A DNA stretch of 64,000 nucleotides from Ligula intestinalis (Eukaryota; Platyhelminthes; Cestoda; Diphyllobothriidea; Diphyllobothriidae), in contig JAYGXS010000008.1 of assembly GCA_036362985.1 (NCBI GenBank), positions 14,674,037 to 14,738,036 of the forward strand, in the 5' to 3' direction. The position numbers and the translations under genes are program-made. Numbering within the stretch: position 1 is the stretch's first letter; each line of letters starts with the position of its first letter. Below are positions 11,133-22,745 of this stretch, in pieces. The notes below the pieces were generated by a model. The model ran no database searches, had not been told where the DNA came from, and saw only the letters and a program-made list of their open reading frames with translations.

Positions 11133-11193
11133 ATGCCTGAAATCCAAAAGGCTTCTGAAACTGCACATGAGGATACGAAGGAAAAGTCGCCGG
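11133..11193 (+). CDS. SLC4 bicarbonate transporter, candidate exon 1 (start codon)
   Basis: ATG at 11133 opens a 20-codon exon (MPEIQKASETAHEDTKEKSP) ending at a GTGCGT donor (11194). An in-frame TGA lies about 57 bp upstream, so the frame cannot extend far 5'. The exon leaves one base of a codon, exactly what exon 2 (14484) needs. The acidic, hydrophilic composition fits the cytoplasmic N-terminus of SLC4 proteins. No sequence in it is diagnostic by itself. An upstream non-coding exon or a different first exon remains possible; a competing ATG at 10342 with a good context lacks a clear donor. Confidence 0.48.
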
Positions 11194-12879
11194 GTGCGTA
11201 TACAATGTTAACTTGCCAATGAATTTATATTTTTAATTATGAATGCTCATTATTTCTTTGTTAGAGCTAGTATCAGTATATTGAGGGTATGTAGGAAAAT
11301 TCCTTTGAGTGCCCTTTTTGTACATATGTGCAGTGGTAGCAAAAAAATGTTGCTTAGACTGTTGGCGAGGCCAGTTGTCCTGTGTCATACGATGAAAATA
11401 GGAGCAGACAGTGAAAAAACTCCTCAGGGATTTTTAGGAGAAAAACTGTCGCCCTTGTGAGGTAATGCATGGGATTTAGGAGAAAAAAGGGGTTCCCACT
11501 GTGGGGGGGGGGATTGCAAAGGTTCCCAGGATCATCACCGTGTGGAAGCCACGTCCTGATTCTTCCTTGCTGTTGCTAGTGTCCCGTTGATTTCGTATGC
11601 AGAGGTCAATTTTTGACATTTAAAGGTATTTCTTCTTTGTTTATACTCAAAAGGTTTTATTATTCATATGGCTTTCCTGTTTGGAAAATTACCTTGCATC
11701 TAGGTCTAGATTTAACTCAACACCATACTTTAGTAGCTCTTTTTGAATTCACTTTTTTCTAACAAAAAATATGACAGATTCATGTTTAAATGCCTAGCAT
11801 TAAGTCAGTAGGACTTCTGCTGACCACTATCTGCAGTCATTTAACCGTACATCTTTTACTTCCTATGCAGTAATTCTTAATGTGTTCAAACTCCAATTTG
11901 CTTATGTGCAACCCTTTACTCTATTCTGGAGAAATGTGTTATGAATATGAAAATATCACAGATAAAACGGAGAATGGTACAGTAACACTTATCCGGAAAT
12001 ATGCGCAATTGTCGCTACGAGCGTACAGCAAAAACACGCAATAGACACCACCAGTGTATTTTACGAAGGATATTTTTGTATTAAACTGTATTTTGAAGCA
12101 AACCAAAATAGAGAGCGCGCAATACATTATATTTTGTGTTTTTCAAGTGGTCGGAGAACAAAAGATTATGGATAGAAATAAATTGATCCATCTCTCCATA
12201 TCCAGTAATTGGTAATTTATACAAATGTGACCTTGGAGCACATTAAGGTGGATTTGAGAATGTACGTAGTAGCTTTGCACTTAATAACTGTATTCGCCAC
12301 AAATAGTTGCTTGCACAGCCTTTAAGAAAGTCCGCAATGTTGTCGGTTACAGTCGTACCGGAAGACGTGATAAATATAATTTAGCTGAGCACTAGTGTAT
12401 CTTGAAATCAGCTCTACGTCATGTGTTCTCTACAGATATTCCATATTTCTTCATTGCAAATTGATTTCATATGGTGAGTGGAGTAGATTACACTTTTTCT
12501 ACGATCATATCTGGAGTGCAAGACAGAAACTACGATCGAGTGATCGAGTTTTAGCTGCATGAATGTTGCAGAGTAATATCGACAGTTTTTCAAAATTTTC
12601 ATACATAAGGAAAAAGGAGGCTGCGAATATTTGTTTCATTAGTTCTTTTGAACTCATACAATAGTATATCATCAGATATAAAAATGGCAACAAAACAGGC
12701 ATCTAGGGTAGGAGCCAATCAATCATAAAAAATACCAATATGATGGTAACTGTGCTGAGATTTGTGTACCGGTGTCGCATCGATGCATGCATTGACGAAG
12801 TTTTAACCAGAACCCCAGACTTTAAGTACTTCCTGGTTTGTCTTGCTTCTGGATGAAGTGATTATCTTCGTGGTCGATA

Positions 12880-13000
12880 AATTTTCATTTCTTAGGTGTG
12901 GACAGATAGTTTTCATAATTTGTCACTAGTTTAAACAGTCAGCTTGTCTTATTGTATGCGCGATCCAGACATGCATTTACTTTACGAGAACAGTATAACT
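12880..13000 (+). repeat. Repeat family D, copy 1
   Basis: About 115 bp resemble 17510-17650 in the same orientation, sharing blocks such as AGGTGTGG, ATAATTTGTC, CAGTCAGCTTGT/CAGCCAGCTTTTGT, ATGCGCGATCC/ATGCACGATCC and GTATAA(C/T)TA in the same order. It is an interspersed repeat of unknown type. Confidence 0.45.
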
Positions 13001-13704
13001 ACTTGCTATGATTCACTGCATACGATTGTTCACGTTGATTGTTAATGTTTTGCCACTACCACTGCTTTTTTCGCTTGTTGTATATTTTTTTCCTAACAAT
13101 TTTGAGTGTCATCGTTTAAATTATGATGCTGATGGCATCTTAGAATTTTCACAAAATTATATTACACAGTTTTCTCTATTGGTTTACTGTTTTCGTTATC
13201 CTAGCATCCGAAAAATTAATTTGCTTGATCAATTCGTTTTTCGTACAAGTTCTTGGACTGGGTCTTTCCAGTTAACAGGGTCCACTTTGTCTGAAGCAAG
13301 TTTGCAAATGTGATTACTGCTTTTCTATTTCGAAAACACAACTTGGACTGATAATTTTTAAAAGGCTCTTTTGAAACTGTTGAACAATTAGGACAGTGTA
13401 AGCCTATTTTAATTCGGGAGTAGGGTGTTAAATAAAAAGTGTCAAACTAGTTTCAAAAAGTAGGTCGAGGAACCTCAATATGTCATAAGTTTGTTAATAC
13501 TCTGTCAACAACGGGGAAATCTTTATGAATAGAGCCAATGAGACACCGCAGATCGTTATTTATGCACGCTTCCAGGCGATGTTTGGCCCTAGTAATGTCA
13601 GTTCAGATAAAATAGCCGTCAAAGTGTCTATTCATGTATCCTTTCTCATTTTGTCGTACAATGTAGCAATTAGTTGTTGGTTTTGACAGATTAAAATAAT
13701 ATTT

Positions 13705-13800
13705 TTGACCCACTTGTGAAAACATCAGCGGCCTCGTTTAGATTCGAACCCGCGTCAGCAAGGTTGAGGCTCTGGCAAAGTGAGCGACGAGTTTTTCACA
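13705..13800 (-). repeat. SINE family B fragment (tRNA-derived)
   Basis: Read on the minus strand, it has a B-box-like GGGTTCGAATCTAAAC followed by the family B body start (...TTTTCACAAGTGGGTC). The same junction occurs near 29300, 36450, 49220 and 54010. The tRNA-like head is decayed. Confidence 0.5.
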
Positions 13801-14483
13801 AGAAGGTCAACTTAAAGTAGCAATTTTCCAATCTATCACTAGTGGTTTCCCTGTGATCCCATAATACTGCATGTGTCACATTCTAATTGAACTCTTGTTT
13901 GGTACGTTTAATATCTGCAACGATCAAATAGTTCTTAGAAATAACTACTATTAAGAAAGTAAGTGGCTGCAACGTCTTTATTCCTGCTTGTTTACTATTC
14001 TTTTTAGACTTGGTGAAATTGACCGCACCATACGTATGTTACCCAACATCAAACACTTCGGTCACTTAATTTACCTATTACTTCTCATTAAAAAAAACAT
14101 CCGTAAAGTACAACCGCATTGACCTTTTATGCTAAATCAAGTCCTGTCAACTAAACGCAGTTAATAAAATGAAATAAACAGCAGACAACTGGTTTCATTT
14201 CTTCTCTTGATTGTGTTTATCGCGAAAAAGTTTGCATGGCCACATGCAGCGTTGGCAAGAATTCATACTTCACCGACAGTGAATGTACGCGATTAAGGTG
14301 AGAAGCTAAGTAAAGTGGTGAATATTGCAGTAAGCCTGTACTTTATGGTTCTCTGTGAACCTAGACAAAGATTATAGTAAGTACGATGAGACTTGCAGCG
14401 ACTCTGATGTCTCGGAATCTCTGTCCGTTAGTGCAGTTAGCCCTGGTTTTTCACAAGTTTAAGGCTCTGTTTTTTTCATACAG

Positions 14484-14582
14484 ACCGGGCAGAAGAGCGG
14501 GAGCCTTCCGATGATGTGCTTGTAGATTCAGAGGCGCTTCCCCCGGACCCTGGTGAACATAAGTCTCGAAAATATCACAAAG
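14484..14582 (+). CDS. SLC4 bicarbonate transporter, candidate exon 2
   Basis: The exon lies between a strong acceptor (TTTTTTTCATACAG) and a GTACAA donor. It encodes RAEEREPSDDVLVDSEALPP followed by a basic His/Lys/Arg run (GEHKSRKYHK). SLC4 cotransporters of the sodium-coupled branch have a comparable acidic stretch followed by a His/Arg-rich segment early in the N-terminus. Start phase (two bases) and end phase (one base) match exons 1 and 3. The neighbouring frame is also open, so composition alone is not decisive. Confidence 0.55.
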
Positions 14583-15884
14583 GTACAAAGCACGTCACCA
14601 CCTCGAATAACCCACGTACGTTTTGCTCGCTTTTACCGAGGTTTCTTACTCGGTCAGTTTTATTTTGCCTGCGTATCGAGCATGCTTCTACAAACTCTCG
14701 TGAAGAAAAAAGTTCAGGAAAGATCAACAAGGACTGGACGATGTCTCACCGCGCAGCCCTTCTCTGTCTAAAGCAAAAATTTAACAATGCCCCCATTCCC
14801 ACCGTAGGGCTTGCCAGCTAAGGGTATGCTTTTGAAGCTTCTCCTTGAGCATTCTGCTTTAGTTTCACGCTAACAGGCTTTTCTTTACTTTCTGTCTACA
14901 CCGTAAATTATCCATACAGATGGGTCCTCTCCTGCTTATTACGTTTGTCTACCTTTTGGCATGTGGCAAGGGTTAAGATGAGGCAACACCTTTAGCAGTC
15001 ACGGACTTTACTTTGTCAAGATTTGGTTCGGTAGAGTGTTCTCCCCCCCACAGCCTCATAGGCCCTAGGCTACTTAGGTGTTAAAACTCGAAACCACACT
15101 GTTAAGACCGAGGAGCACACGCATTGTACACTTTCATATTCTCTGGTGTCAGCTATTTTGACCGGTGCAAAATTTAACATTTCGAAAATTAAGCTGTAGC
15201 GCCATTTCTGTCCTGACAAAGCATATGAAAATAGGTTGCATTTATCGCGAGGACGAGTTACTAGTTTATTTTACTACTACACCCAGAAGGTACTTTTCAG
15301 TCTAAGATTATCTTCCTATTCCTGACTGTCGACTGCTAAAATGTCACGGTTGGACCTAACGAGGGCGCACTTTGTAAAATGAAGTCCCGCGGTCATATCC
15401 GACTCGTCCGCCATTGCCTCAGCTTTGTGTTGTGCTTTTTCGTGAACCGCGCCATTTGTTGAACTGGTTTCAAAAAAGCATTCTTCAAGGTACCTTTGCA
15501 TGGTTGTTTGTCGAAGGTTTTAGTAGCTGTATTTTTTGCAAACGGTTGTTTTTACTGAGTGGTTTCCCGAAGGCCGGCTTTTGCCGCTTTCAAAAGCTTG
15601 TCTTTAGGTTAGCACGTCTGTCCAAAATGTTCGCACACGCCAAGCTGATAATTGTTAGGATATTAGCCGGATCAAACGCTAGCAACGTCTGGAGGTTCTC
15701 TTAAGGCGTCATCGTTATAACACGAGCGACGCTGAACCCGTCGTTATAACAATAACAAAAGACAGGAAAACTGCAAAGGACAGACTTTTAACTCGGGCCA
15801 GTTTACACAGTACTGCTCCTTCTTCTCTTCCTCCTCTCCTGGAGCTAGGTCTTGTTATTGATGCTGTTCTCCGTCAGCCACCAC

Positions 15885-16165
15885 TAGATACACCAGGTAG
15901 CCCACAGCTGGCAGACTCCGTTTTCCCAGACGGTTCCAATTGTCCTGGCTAGCGGCAACAGCATCCGCACGGTCTGTTGATCTTGCCCCTTTTTCGGTCT
16001 GATGGCCCCCTGCGGTTAGAATCGTGCCCCCACGTTTGTTTAAGAAATGGGTACATAAACTGGTTCATCCAAGAGCAGACATTCATCCCGCCTCTCTCCC
16101 AATGAGGGTTGTGCTGTTTGTATCGGAATGTGGGTCTCCACCTTTCCCTGTGGGTAGTGGGTCCA
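15885..16165 (+). repeat. Repeat family E, copy 1
   Basis: About 280 bp match 60222-60500 in the same orientation, for example ACCAGGTAGCCCACAGC, TCTGTTGATCTTG and CCCAATGAGGGTTG. On the minus strand both copies can be read as related peptides (MNVCSWMNQFMYPFLKQ here, MNVRSWTDQCMFSFLRQ in the other copy). This suggests an old coding segment of an unidentified retroelement. Confidence 0.6.
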
Positions 16166-17509
16166 TGATGGTGCACTTGAAGGATCGCCTAGTTGTTACC
16201 TGTTCCTGTGATAATAAGTGCCGCACGAGTTTGAGAACCCCGCCACTTTTGTAGAAATGTATTGTTGGTTTTCTAAAAACGTCATTTTTTTACATCCGCA
16301 TATCCTTCTTAATGTTACTGGGAGAGTTCTATACTGAAGTGGTGCACAGCGCAGAACCGGCATCACTCCTCCTCCTCCTCCTCCTTTTCCTCCTCACCTT
16401 CTCCCAGCATGGTGTCTTAGGACGGGAATAACCCTGTTGTTCACGAACAAGAAGGCTTGTGAACAGAATGCGCCAGGAGGGACGTACAGAGGGAAAGGGT
16501 TGTCAGGCTGTGCTCCTTTAGTAAGGAAAGGGGAAGAACTATACCACTATTGCGATCTGGACGGAGGCCTCCATTGTACTGCAACGTTCTGTGACATTGT
16601 AGAGTGAGAGAGCAACAGAATGTCACTGGCACAAGTGCCAAAGCTGTGCTTGACTGGTTCACCTATTGTTGAAAAGTCTTTTCCGGAATGGTATTGGTCG
16701 TTAGAAGAGAAAAGCTGAATGGAACATCGGAAAAAATCTAATTAAAATCGATGAGCTCAGATTTAAAGTGCCCTTTAAGTACACTCATGTTAGTCGTTGA
16801 AGTGAATTAGCGCGCCTGCCGAAGAAGGCGACGGCGATTCCGTAAATACGTTTCAGGACCTTGCTTTATGCATTGATGATCCATGAGTTTTTTGACGCTA
16901 GCTTCTGCAACAAACACCAGCGAGATGCACCGACGTTGATTCCTATCATGGAATGCGTAGTAGAAGCCAGCTCAACAGTACCTTGCCAATTTGTTCATGA
17001 TTTAATCAGGCTGGATACGGTCACAAACCAAACCAATCACGAGTAAAGGGACATTGACGGCTGCGCGTAACTAACAAATGGACAGGACTCGGTTAGACAG
17101 CAAGATTACGATTTTGAAGAAGAAGCCCACTGAGTTCCACAGCACTGTGGACGTGCTCTTAAAAGGGACATTAAAGAAGTATTTATCAACAGATGTGAAA
17201 GGTCGCGCTCCAGGTGTTTACATGAGTAAGGGAGAGGGCTGCGCGAGCACCAGAACAGTCCTGAGTTTTCAAACTACTGTAAACTGGCATAATAAACATA
17301 TATGAGTTCCTCTTCAGGGAACGAAATAGGCGACAATTATAATAAGTTTAAACCAATCATGTATTAGTGACCGCGCAGAGCTCTGTACGCTGGCGCCAAA
17401 TCAATAAATAGATTGATTGAGTTCCTGTCCATGGATCAGACTTCAATCAATTCCGCGCTCGTCTGGATTCTGGCGTGAGCGAGTGCCTTGATGCCAGCAA
17501 AGTTGAATT

Positions 17510-17650
17510 TATGCCTCGTTTCATAGGTGTGGCCAGCAACTTGTGATAATTTGTCTCGCCGTCGTACAGCCAGCTTTTGTTCATGTATGCACGATCCGAG
17601 CTTGCGTTCAGTTAGATCTGTATAATTACATGGACAGGTTAGGCATCGGA
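17510..17650 (+). repeat. Repeat family D, copy 2
   Basis: Partner of 12880-13000, with the same ordered blocks. Neither copy shows terminal repeats or coding potential. Confidence 0.45.
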
Positions 17651-18579
17651 TTTGATGTATTACCCCAGATTACTCATTAGGATTAAAACGGTCTTTCATT
17701 TTCACGACCCTGCTGCGCAAGGTAGCTTCCATCCTGTGTGTAATTCCAAAACCTAGTCCCACCGTGATGCACACAGTCGCGCCTGGAATGTCCCTAATTC
17801 ATGGCAGGGCATGCCATATCCTCGGTGGTGCTTCTGTTTGGATCCTCCGAGGCCGAACGCGTAGGCATCGCTTTAAAAAAACCCCTAGCTGTTTACTTGT
17901 TCTTTAATTTAGTTCTGCTTTTCGCAATATATAGACGAGACCTATGTTAAACCTGAGTATGGTTTTTGGCCATTACCTAGTAGGATAGGAATCACGATGG
18001 TAACAAGAACACGCCATAGTAATATCTCCCTTTTTCTCATTCTCCGTATTACACTCGTTTTTCTCCTTTTGCACGCATTCTTCCATACCTCTCTCCCCAA
18101 CCACGATTTTTATTCTGCTAGTGCCTCCTCCCCACCACGAACACCATCATCATCACCATCACCACCACTCGCAGCAACCAAAGAAACCGGATAGAGATTG
18201 GTTTTTTTTCAGACGCAAAAAACTGGGCAAGTGATGCTTCTGTGTCAGCCAGCGCGTGCGTTCCTTGAATGACCTGATAACGTGCGCGCGAAGCAGCCTA
18301 ATTACGCGCCTGTGTGATTCTTTCCCACTCCCTGCTCGCTGCTGCCCCCATACCCCCTCTTATCCCAAATCTGCCCTTTATTTCTACTAGAATTTTATTT
18401 CGTGCAGATTTCCTTAGGCCGCGCGCATTATCAATCGGTTCTACTGCTCCTCGTGCAATCTATAGTTTCTTTATTAGCATACTGGTAGTAGCGGTAGCGT
18501 AAGTAGTATACGTTTTACAGTTACAACCTGGAACTGACAAAAACAGTAGAGACGGGAGCGGCTGTTTGTGGTTTGTAAG

Positions 18580-18800
18580 CTTTGTATCAGCCAGTCATGC
18601 CTACTCGCAGGGGTGGCGACCCCCGAGATTCGAACCCTGGTCATTGGATACAACACTACCATTGCAGCACGGACTCGTTGGTTTTGTCTGTGGCGATCGC
18701 GAATAGGATGAATGGAACCTGCTCGTTCCGTTTTGCCTTGGAGCTCAATCGTCTGAATGGTTTAGCTCCAAGGCAAAACGGGACGAGCCTGTACCGCAAT
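18580..18800. repeat. SINE family A pieces forming an inverted repeat
   Basis: At 18600-18680 a minus-strand SINE-A head is visible (CCCCGAGATTCGAACCCTGG in + orientation, the complement of a B box). At 18719-18745 and 18764-18791 the SINE-A tail block (CTCCAAGGCAAAACGGGACG) occurs in both orientations, giving a palindrome of about 27 bp arms around an 18-bp loop. This looks like two opposed SINE copies. Confidence 0.6.
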
Positions 18801-18884
18801 CAGATCGGTGAGCACCCAACGAGTCAAAGTTGGTTAGGAGAATTCGAGTTTGGACTTACGGTTTTTGTAGACAGTGGCGCTCTA

Positions 18885-19060
18885 AGTATTACTATTAGAA
18901 TTCGTAGCAGAAGCAGTAGTAGTCAAAGTGATTGTAGTGGTAATAAAAATAATTATTGTAATGGTGACGGTATTAGTAATATTATTAGTCCTAATCGTAG
19001 TAAAAGTAGAGTAAGTCGTAGGCGTAGAAGCAATCGTAAGAGTTTTAAAACAAACGTATA
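18885..19060. repeat. AGT/GTA-rich simple sequence
   Basis: Diverged trinucleotide repeat dominated by AGT/GTA and AAT units. Similar sequence resumes at 19931-19990 immediately beyond PLE-3. The trinucleotide repeat makes both strands appear open, so the long frames here are artefacts. Confidence 0.65.
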
Positions 19061-19319
19061 CGGCAGGATTTATCGGCGTCCATAAATTTCGTGACAGCTT
19101 CTCAGCTGCATCTTGTCGCTGCATGAGTCTGATAACGAAGAGAACGTGCAACCGTTTGGAATTTTGCAGAATGGATGACATAACAGCAAGGGTCATAGTT
19201 CGGTTTAAATAATGATCAGGTAAAGGACACTGCACTAATCAACGTATGGGAAGGAAGGGGGGGGTGAAAATTGAGGGAAAGTAAACGAAAATCACTTTGG
19301 GATTAAAACTAAGTAACCG

Positions 19320-19733
19320 ATTATCAGGGTAATTGGAGGTTGACCACGTGGTCAAACTGCTTGCATAGGTCAGGTTTCTCTCGTCTAATGTAAGCAGCTT
19401 CCAAGTAGCGCAAGGTTCGAATTGTTCGGGCCCGAACAAGTACTCGAAATGCTGTTTTGATGTCAACAGAATGACCGCTGTCTAGTAGATGTTTAGTAAT
19501 AGAGGACCGTGGTACTGTGTCTTCTTGCTTGAAAAGCCAGTTGGGCAAGTGCTCAGCGGCCCTGGCCGCGAGTTGCCTTAGCGTGCGCCCAATGCACTTG
19601 CATCCGCAAGTACATGTGAATTCGTACACACAATTTGAGGTGGCGTGCAATGGCAAGGCATCCTCTGCCCGTTTTACCGGAATGCTTTTAGTCGGACTTA
19701 AGAAGACGAGTTTTGCTGCGTTGTAGGTCCTTT
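19320..19733 (-). mobile_element. PLE-3, GIY-YIG endonuclease part
   Basis: An unbroken minus-strand frame encodes the C-terminal third of a PLE polyprotein. It contains ERTYNAAKLVFLSPTKS, the GIY-YIG core CVYEFTCTCGCKCIGRTLRQ, then AARAAEHLP and LLDSGHSVDIKTAFRVL, ending ...DHVVNLQLP and a stop. The second Gly-Y position reads CIG rather than YIG, which may impair catalysis. This is the best-preserved PLE endonuclease in the window. Its 5' side abuts an inverted RT fragment at about 19734. Confidence 0.82.
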
Positions 19734-19931
19734 CTAGGGCCCACCTTCGCAGATGTCTTTGTGGGTCATCTTGAAGAAAAGGCGTCATCAAGACTTAATA
19801 AGACAAAATTATATCGACGATATTTGGACGATATATTCACGATTGTGGATTCTAAGGAAGACGCCGACAACCTCCTCAGTTTTTTGAATACCCTACACTC
19901 AAAGGCAACTCGCGGCTTTAAGATACGATAA
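19734..19931 (+). mobile_element. PLE-3, reverse transcriptase part in inverted orientation
   Basis: From LGPTFADVFVGHLE at 19734 the + strand encodes the RT palm, including the catalytic YLDD at 19821-19832 (KLYRRYLDDIFTIVD) and then LLSFLNTLHSKATRGFKIR. It starts exactly where the minus-strand endonuclease segment begins, so the two halves of one element point away from each other. In an intact PLE the RT would precede the endonuclease on the same strand, with a further stretch between them that is missing here. Confidence 0.8.
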
Positions 19932-21175
19932 TATTAATAGAAGTAGTAATCACAGCAGCAGTATTTTCATTAGTAGTCCTAGTGGTAGCTGTTGGTGTTT
20001 TGTTGCAGTAGAATTTACGATAACAGAAAAAGTGGCGATGATTTCTCTTTTGACATGCCGATTGCTCTATGTTTGAAAAAAAAGTTTTCTCCGAAGCTCT
20101 CTAGACAATGTTGCCGTCCTCCAGTCCGCCTCGGAAAAGTGGCCTTCATCCCAAAATTTAAGGTTATCTCTTCGTTCTAGAAAAGTCCGTGAATTTAATT
20201 CCTTCCCTACCTTTCATCTCGAATGTGCCATCAATTATTTGAGTTAAATTACAAATATCAAATGGGATTTGGGATGAGACAAAATATTCCTCGTGACTTG
20301 GGCTAGTAGAAGTAAATTGAAATGCCCAGGTTATTTTTTTTCAAAACATCTTTGAGCTGCCAAGGAGTTACGACTCTCAGCATAGGCCTGCCGTTCGAAA
20401 CATACAGGCGACAATAGCGATTGAACAGCGGAACGAACTATAGAAGTTGCTTGCTCTCAACGTCCAAGCATATTTCTTGTTGATTAGTCACGTGTACTGA
20501 TAGGCGTGCAGTGTATACTCTAGATGGTTAAGCAAACATCTTCGGACTGAGTGAACACACATCAACCTCGTAACCATGCAGCATATTTTAGGAACTTAAG
20601 CTTTGCATTTTCGAAAATATGATGGTAACGATGACTTGTATGGCCTCTTAAACGGGAAACGGGGATATGAATGTCCTTCTCACCTAAAAGGGGATAGGAG
20701 TCCCTTATAAACATCACCGAACCGAATTTTACTGTAAAGAACTAACTAATTTTTTCGTGGTAGCAATAAACATAAGAGCGAATCAGGAGCCAGTGAGAAG
20801 TGTAACCAAAAGGAAACAAGAACTGAGCAAATAATATTTGCAAATTGGCCACAAATTTGTATATCGATTTTTTATCGATTTTTGGGGATTAACGTAAAAC
20901 CATAACCGATAGGATTTTCCTCCATCTTTTAAAAACGTTCGATATTTTCCAATGCATTTGGACAGATATTTTAATAAGATTAGCCGAAAAGCAATCCCAT
21001 GCTGGTAATGAATTCCGTATGGGGAGTGGGTGTTTAAAAAACTGCGGCATGGTGGTGGTTATAAGGAAACTTCACCAAAATAGGTGGCCATGGGGTCAAT
21101 TTCAGGAGGGACAAATTTTCCAGTGCCTTAATCGTAGCAATAAACTGTACGTAAAACTAAATTTTGGCCTTATTT

Positions 21176-21245
21176 TTAACCCTACTATCAACTCGAACCC
21201 TTGTCCCAACTCTCATCCTAACTCCAATCTTAATCCTAAACCTGT
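21176..21245 (-). repeat. Degenerate telomere-like tract (CCCTAA type)
   Basis: Irregular repeats such as TAACCCTA, TCCTAACTCC, TCTTAATCCTAAACC resemble decayed TAACCC repeats. Comparable tracts occur at 24248-24345 and 48045-48092. Flatworm telomeres use TTAGGG, but these are too degenerate to be functional telomere. Confidence 0.4.
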
Positions 21246-21925
21246 CTCTGAAATTCGCCGCACACCCCTATGTGTCAGGTATCTTGTTTAAGGGGCCATA
21301 AGTATCATCCGTTCCGTTTCTACGACTCAAGAACGGCAGCTTGTCTGATTACTCTATTTTTAACATCCAAACACTTATTTCTGTCTAAAAGTGTAAGACG
21401 GAAAGTATGCGTAGTCGTCAGCCTTCTGTAGATTTCAAACGAGCATTTTCGCACAGTGCTGGTGAGGTGACCAAAAACTTGTGTTAGATTCTTCCGCCTG
21501 CAAAAGTACACATGAACTGGTACTATCGAGACAATCGCTTGGCCTGGGTCATGCGTCTGACCTATTTATGATCTGCCATCCGATTCTATGACACTTGGTT
21601 ACCTTGATGATGTATGTGCCTATACTACCTATTCGGTCAAGACGAGACAAGCCTTCATTTGAGCAGCCGCTTAAAATGCAACATTCACTTTCATTTTGCC
21701 GAGTTTTATGCATCCGCTCATCCTTCCCTCCACCCCCTCCCTCATCTTATCCCGTTTTCTCTGGGCTCGACCGTCTTTGCTTAGACCGCGCCCGAATACT
21801 TCGTCGACTGCCATCCCCCCTCATCGCTCGCCGTCCTCTTGCGCACTATCGCCACTACCACAACCTCTGGATAAAGAACCGTTTTTTACGTCTTTTGTCT
21901 CTTTTTTGCGGGTTTTGATTACTAG

Positions 21926-22091
21926 CTCCATCACAAACGGAGGGTGGTGTTCATGCGACATTTCTTCTGGGTGAACGTCCCATCGCCGAGGCCGAGGAGG
22001 AGAACCGACTGATCCCGGCATTCGTGCAACTCAGTGTCCTTTGCCTTGATCCCACCCAGCAGAGTCCGTCGGAGTGGCGAGAGGTGGCTCG
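21926..22091 (+). CDS. SLC4 bicarbonate transporter, exon 3
   Basis: The exon begins after TTTTGATTACTAG and ends at GTGAGT. It encodes a stretch ending LIPAFVQLSVLCLDPTQQSP then SEWREVAR, preceded by acidic AEAEEENR. In SLC4 proteins a segment ending EW(K/R)ETAR sits directly before the conserved W-I/L-KFEE motif, with the same exon boundary as in animal NBC genes. That motif opens the next exon here. The phase leaves two bases, completed by the A at 35328. The exon forms part of the cytoplasmic domain that regulates bicarbonate transport. Confidence 0.8.
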
Positions 22092-22464
22092 GTGAGTGGG
22101 TGTCTTTTTTCCAAACCTTATATTCCCACCCCCGGCACCCCGATCTCAACAGTGCGTTTGGAGCCTATGCAATATCGCATCTCTGACTGCTAGCAGTCTG
22201 TTTAGATTTGGCGTGAGGTTCTTACTCCAGATCAGGAGATTGCTTGTTCTCATCACGTCAGGGTCACTAATTGTTGAAGCTGTGGTCGTGTTACCAAAAC
22301 TAGGGTTATCCGAATCCAGAAGGCAAAGTAGATTGGAACAGGTTTTACAACAGGTGCTGTCAAACGCTAGCAACCGCTTGTCTTCAGGCAAGTTGTGGTA
22401 CTGTGTTTGCGATATTGGGAAGATTGACTGTGGAATATCTCATTATCTCTCGATCTTAACCAGT

Positions 22465-22745
22465 GAGACAACGAGCCCGTGACCTAAAGGTAAGCGCGTG
22501 AAATTTCTGATCTAAAAGGTCGTGGGTTCGAGCCGTGAGAGAGGCACCACTTAAGGCTGGTCATGACTGCCTGACGATGGCTAATTATTCAAAAAGTCTC
22601 TTCCAGTCTCCCTTTGCCAGCAATCCTGTCTGCCTAGACTACAAGCCGCAATGCCGCTGCTGTCAGGGCCTGGTAAATAAGACCCAAGGCAGAGCGGGAC
22701 CATTGTGTTTCGTTAGCGATCGGTATCCAGTCGTACCATGCACGT
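22465..22745 (+). repeat. SINE family A copy
   Basis: A tRNA-like head (GAGCCCGTGACC...GGTCGTGGGTTCGAGCC, B box near 22520) is followed by the family A body: GACTGCCTGACGATGGCTAA near 22563 and CAGTCTCCCTTTGCCAGCAAT. A tail-like AAGGCAGAGCGGGACC follows near 22690. The order head, body, tail matches 34190-34445. Confidence 0.6.

Larger units (their letters stand above)
11194..14483 (+). other. SLC4 intron 1
   Basis: About 3.3 kb with a GTGCGT donor and a TTTTTTTCATACAG acceptor. It is mostly AT-rich and unrecognised. It holds one copy of repeat family D near 12880-13000, a minus-strand SINE-B fragment near 13705-13800 and a poly-G run near 11503. Confidence 0.45.
14583..21925 (+). other. SLC4 intron 2
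   Basis: About 7.3 kb. It contains repeat E (15885-16165), repeat D copy 2 (17510-17650), SINE-A pieces (18580-18800), AGT-rich simple sequence (18885-19060) and the rearranged PLE-3 (19320-19931). Near the 3' end is a telomere-like degenerate tract (21176-21245). The remainder shows nothing I recognise. Confidence 0.5.

Noticed and set aside
18582..19085. 167-codon + strand open frame
   Set aside because: The first part is a SINE-A fragment and the rest is AGT-type simple sequence, which rarely yields stops in this frame.
22096..22482. 128-codon open frame directly after SLC4 exon 3
   Set aside because: It begins inside the intron, past a strong GTGAGT donor, is out of frame with exon 3 and has no motif.
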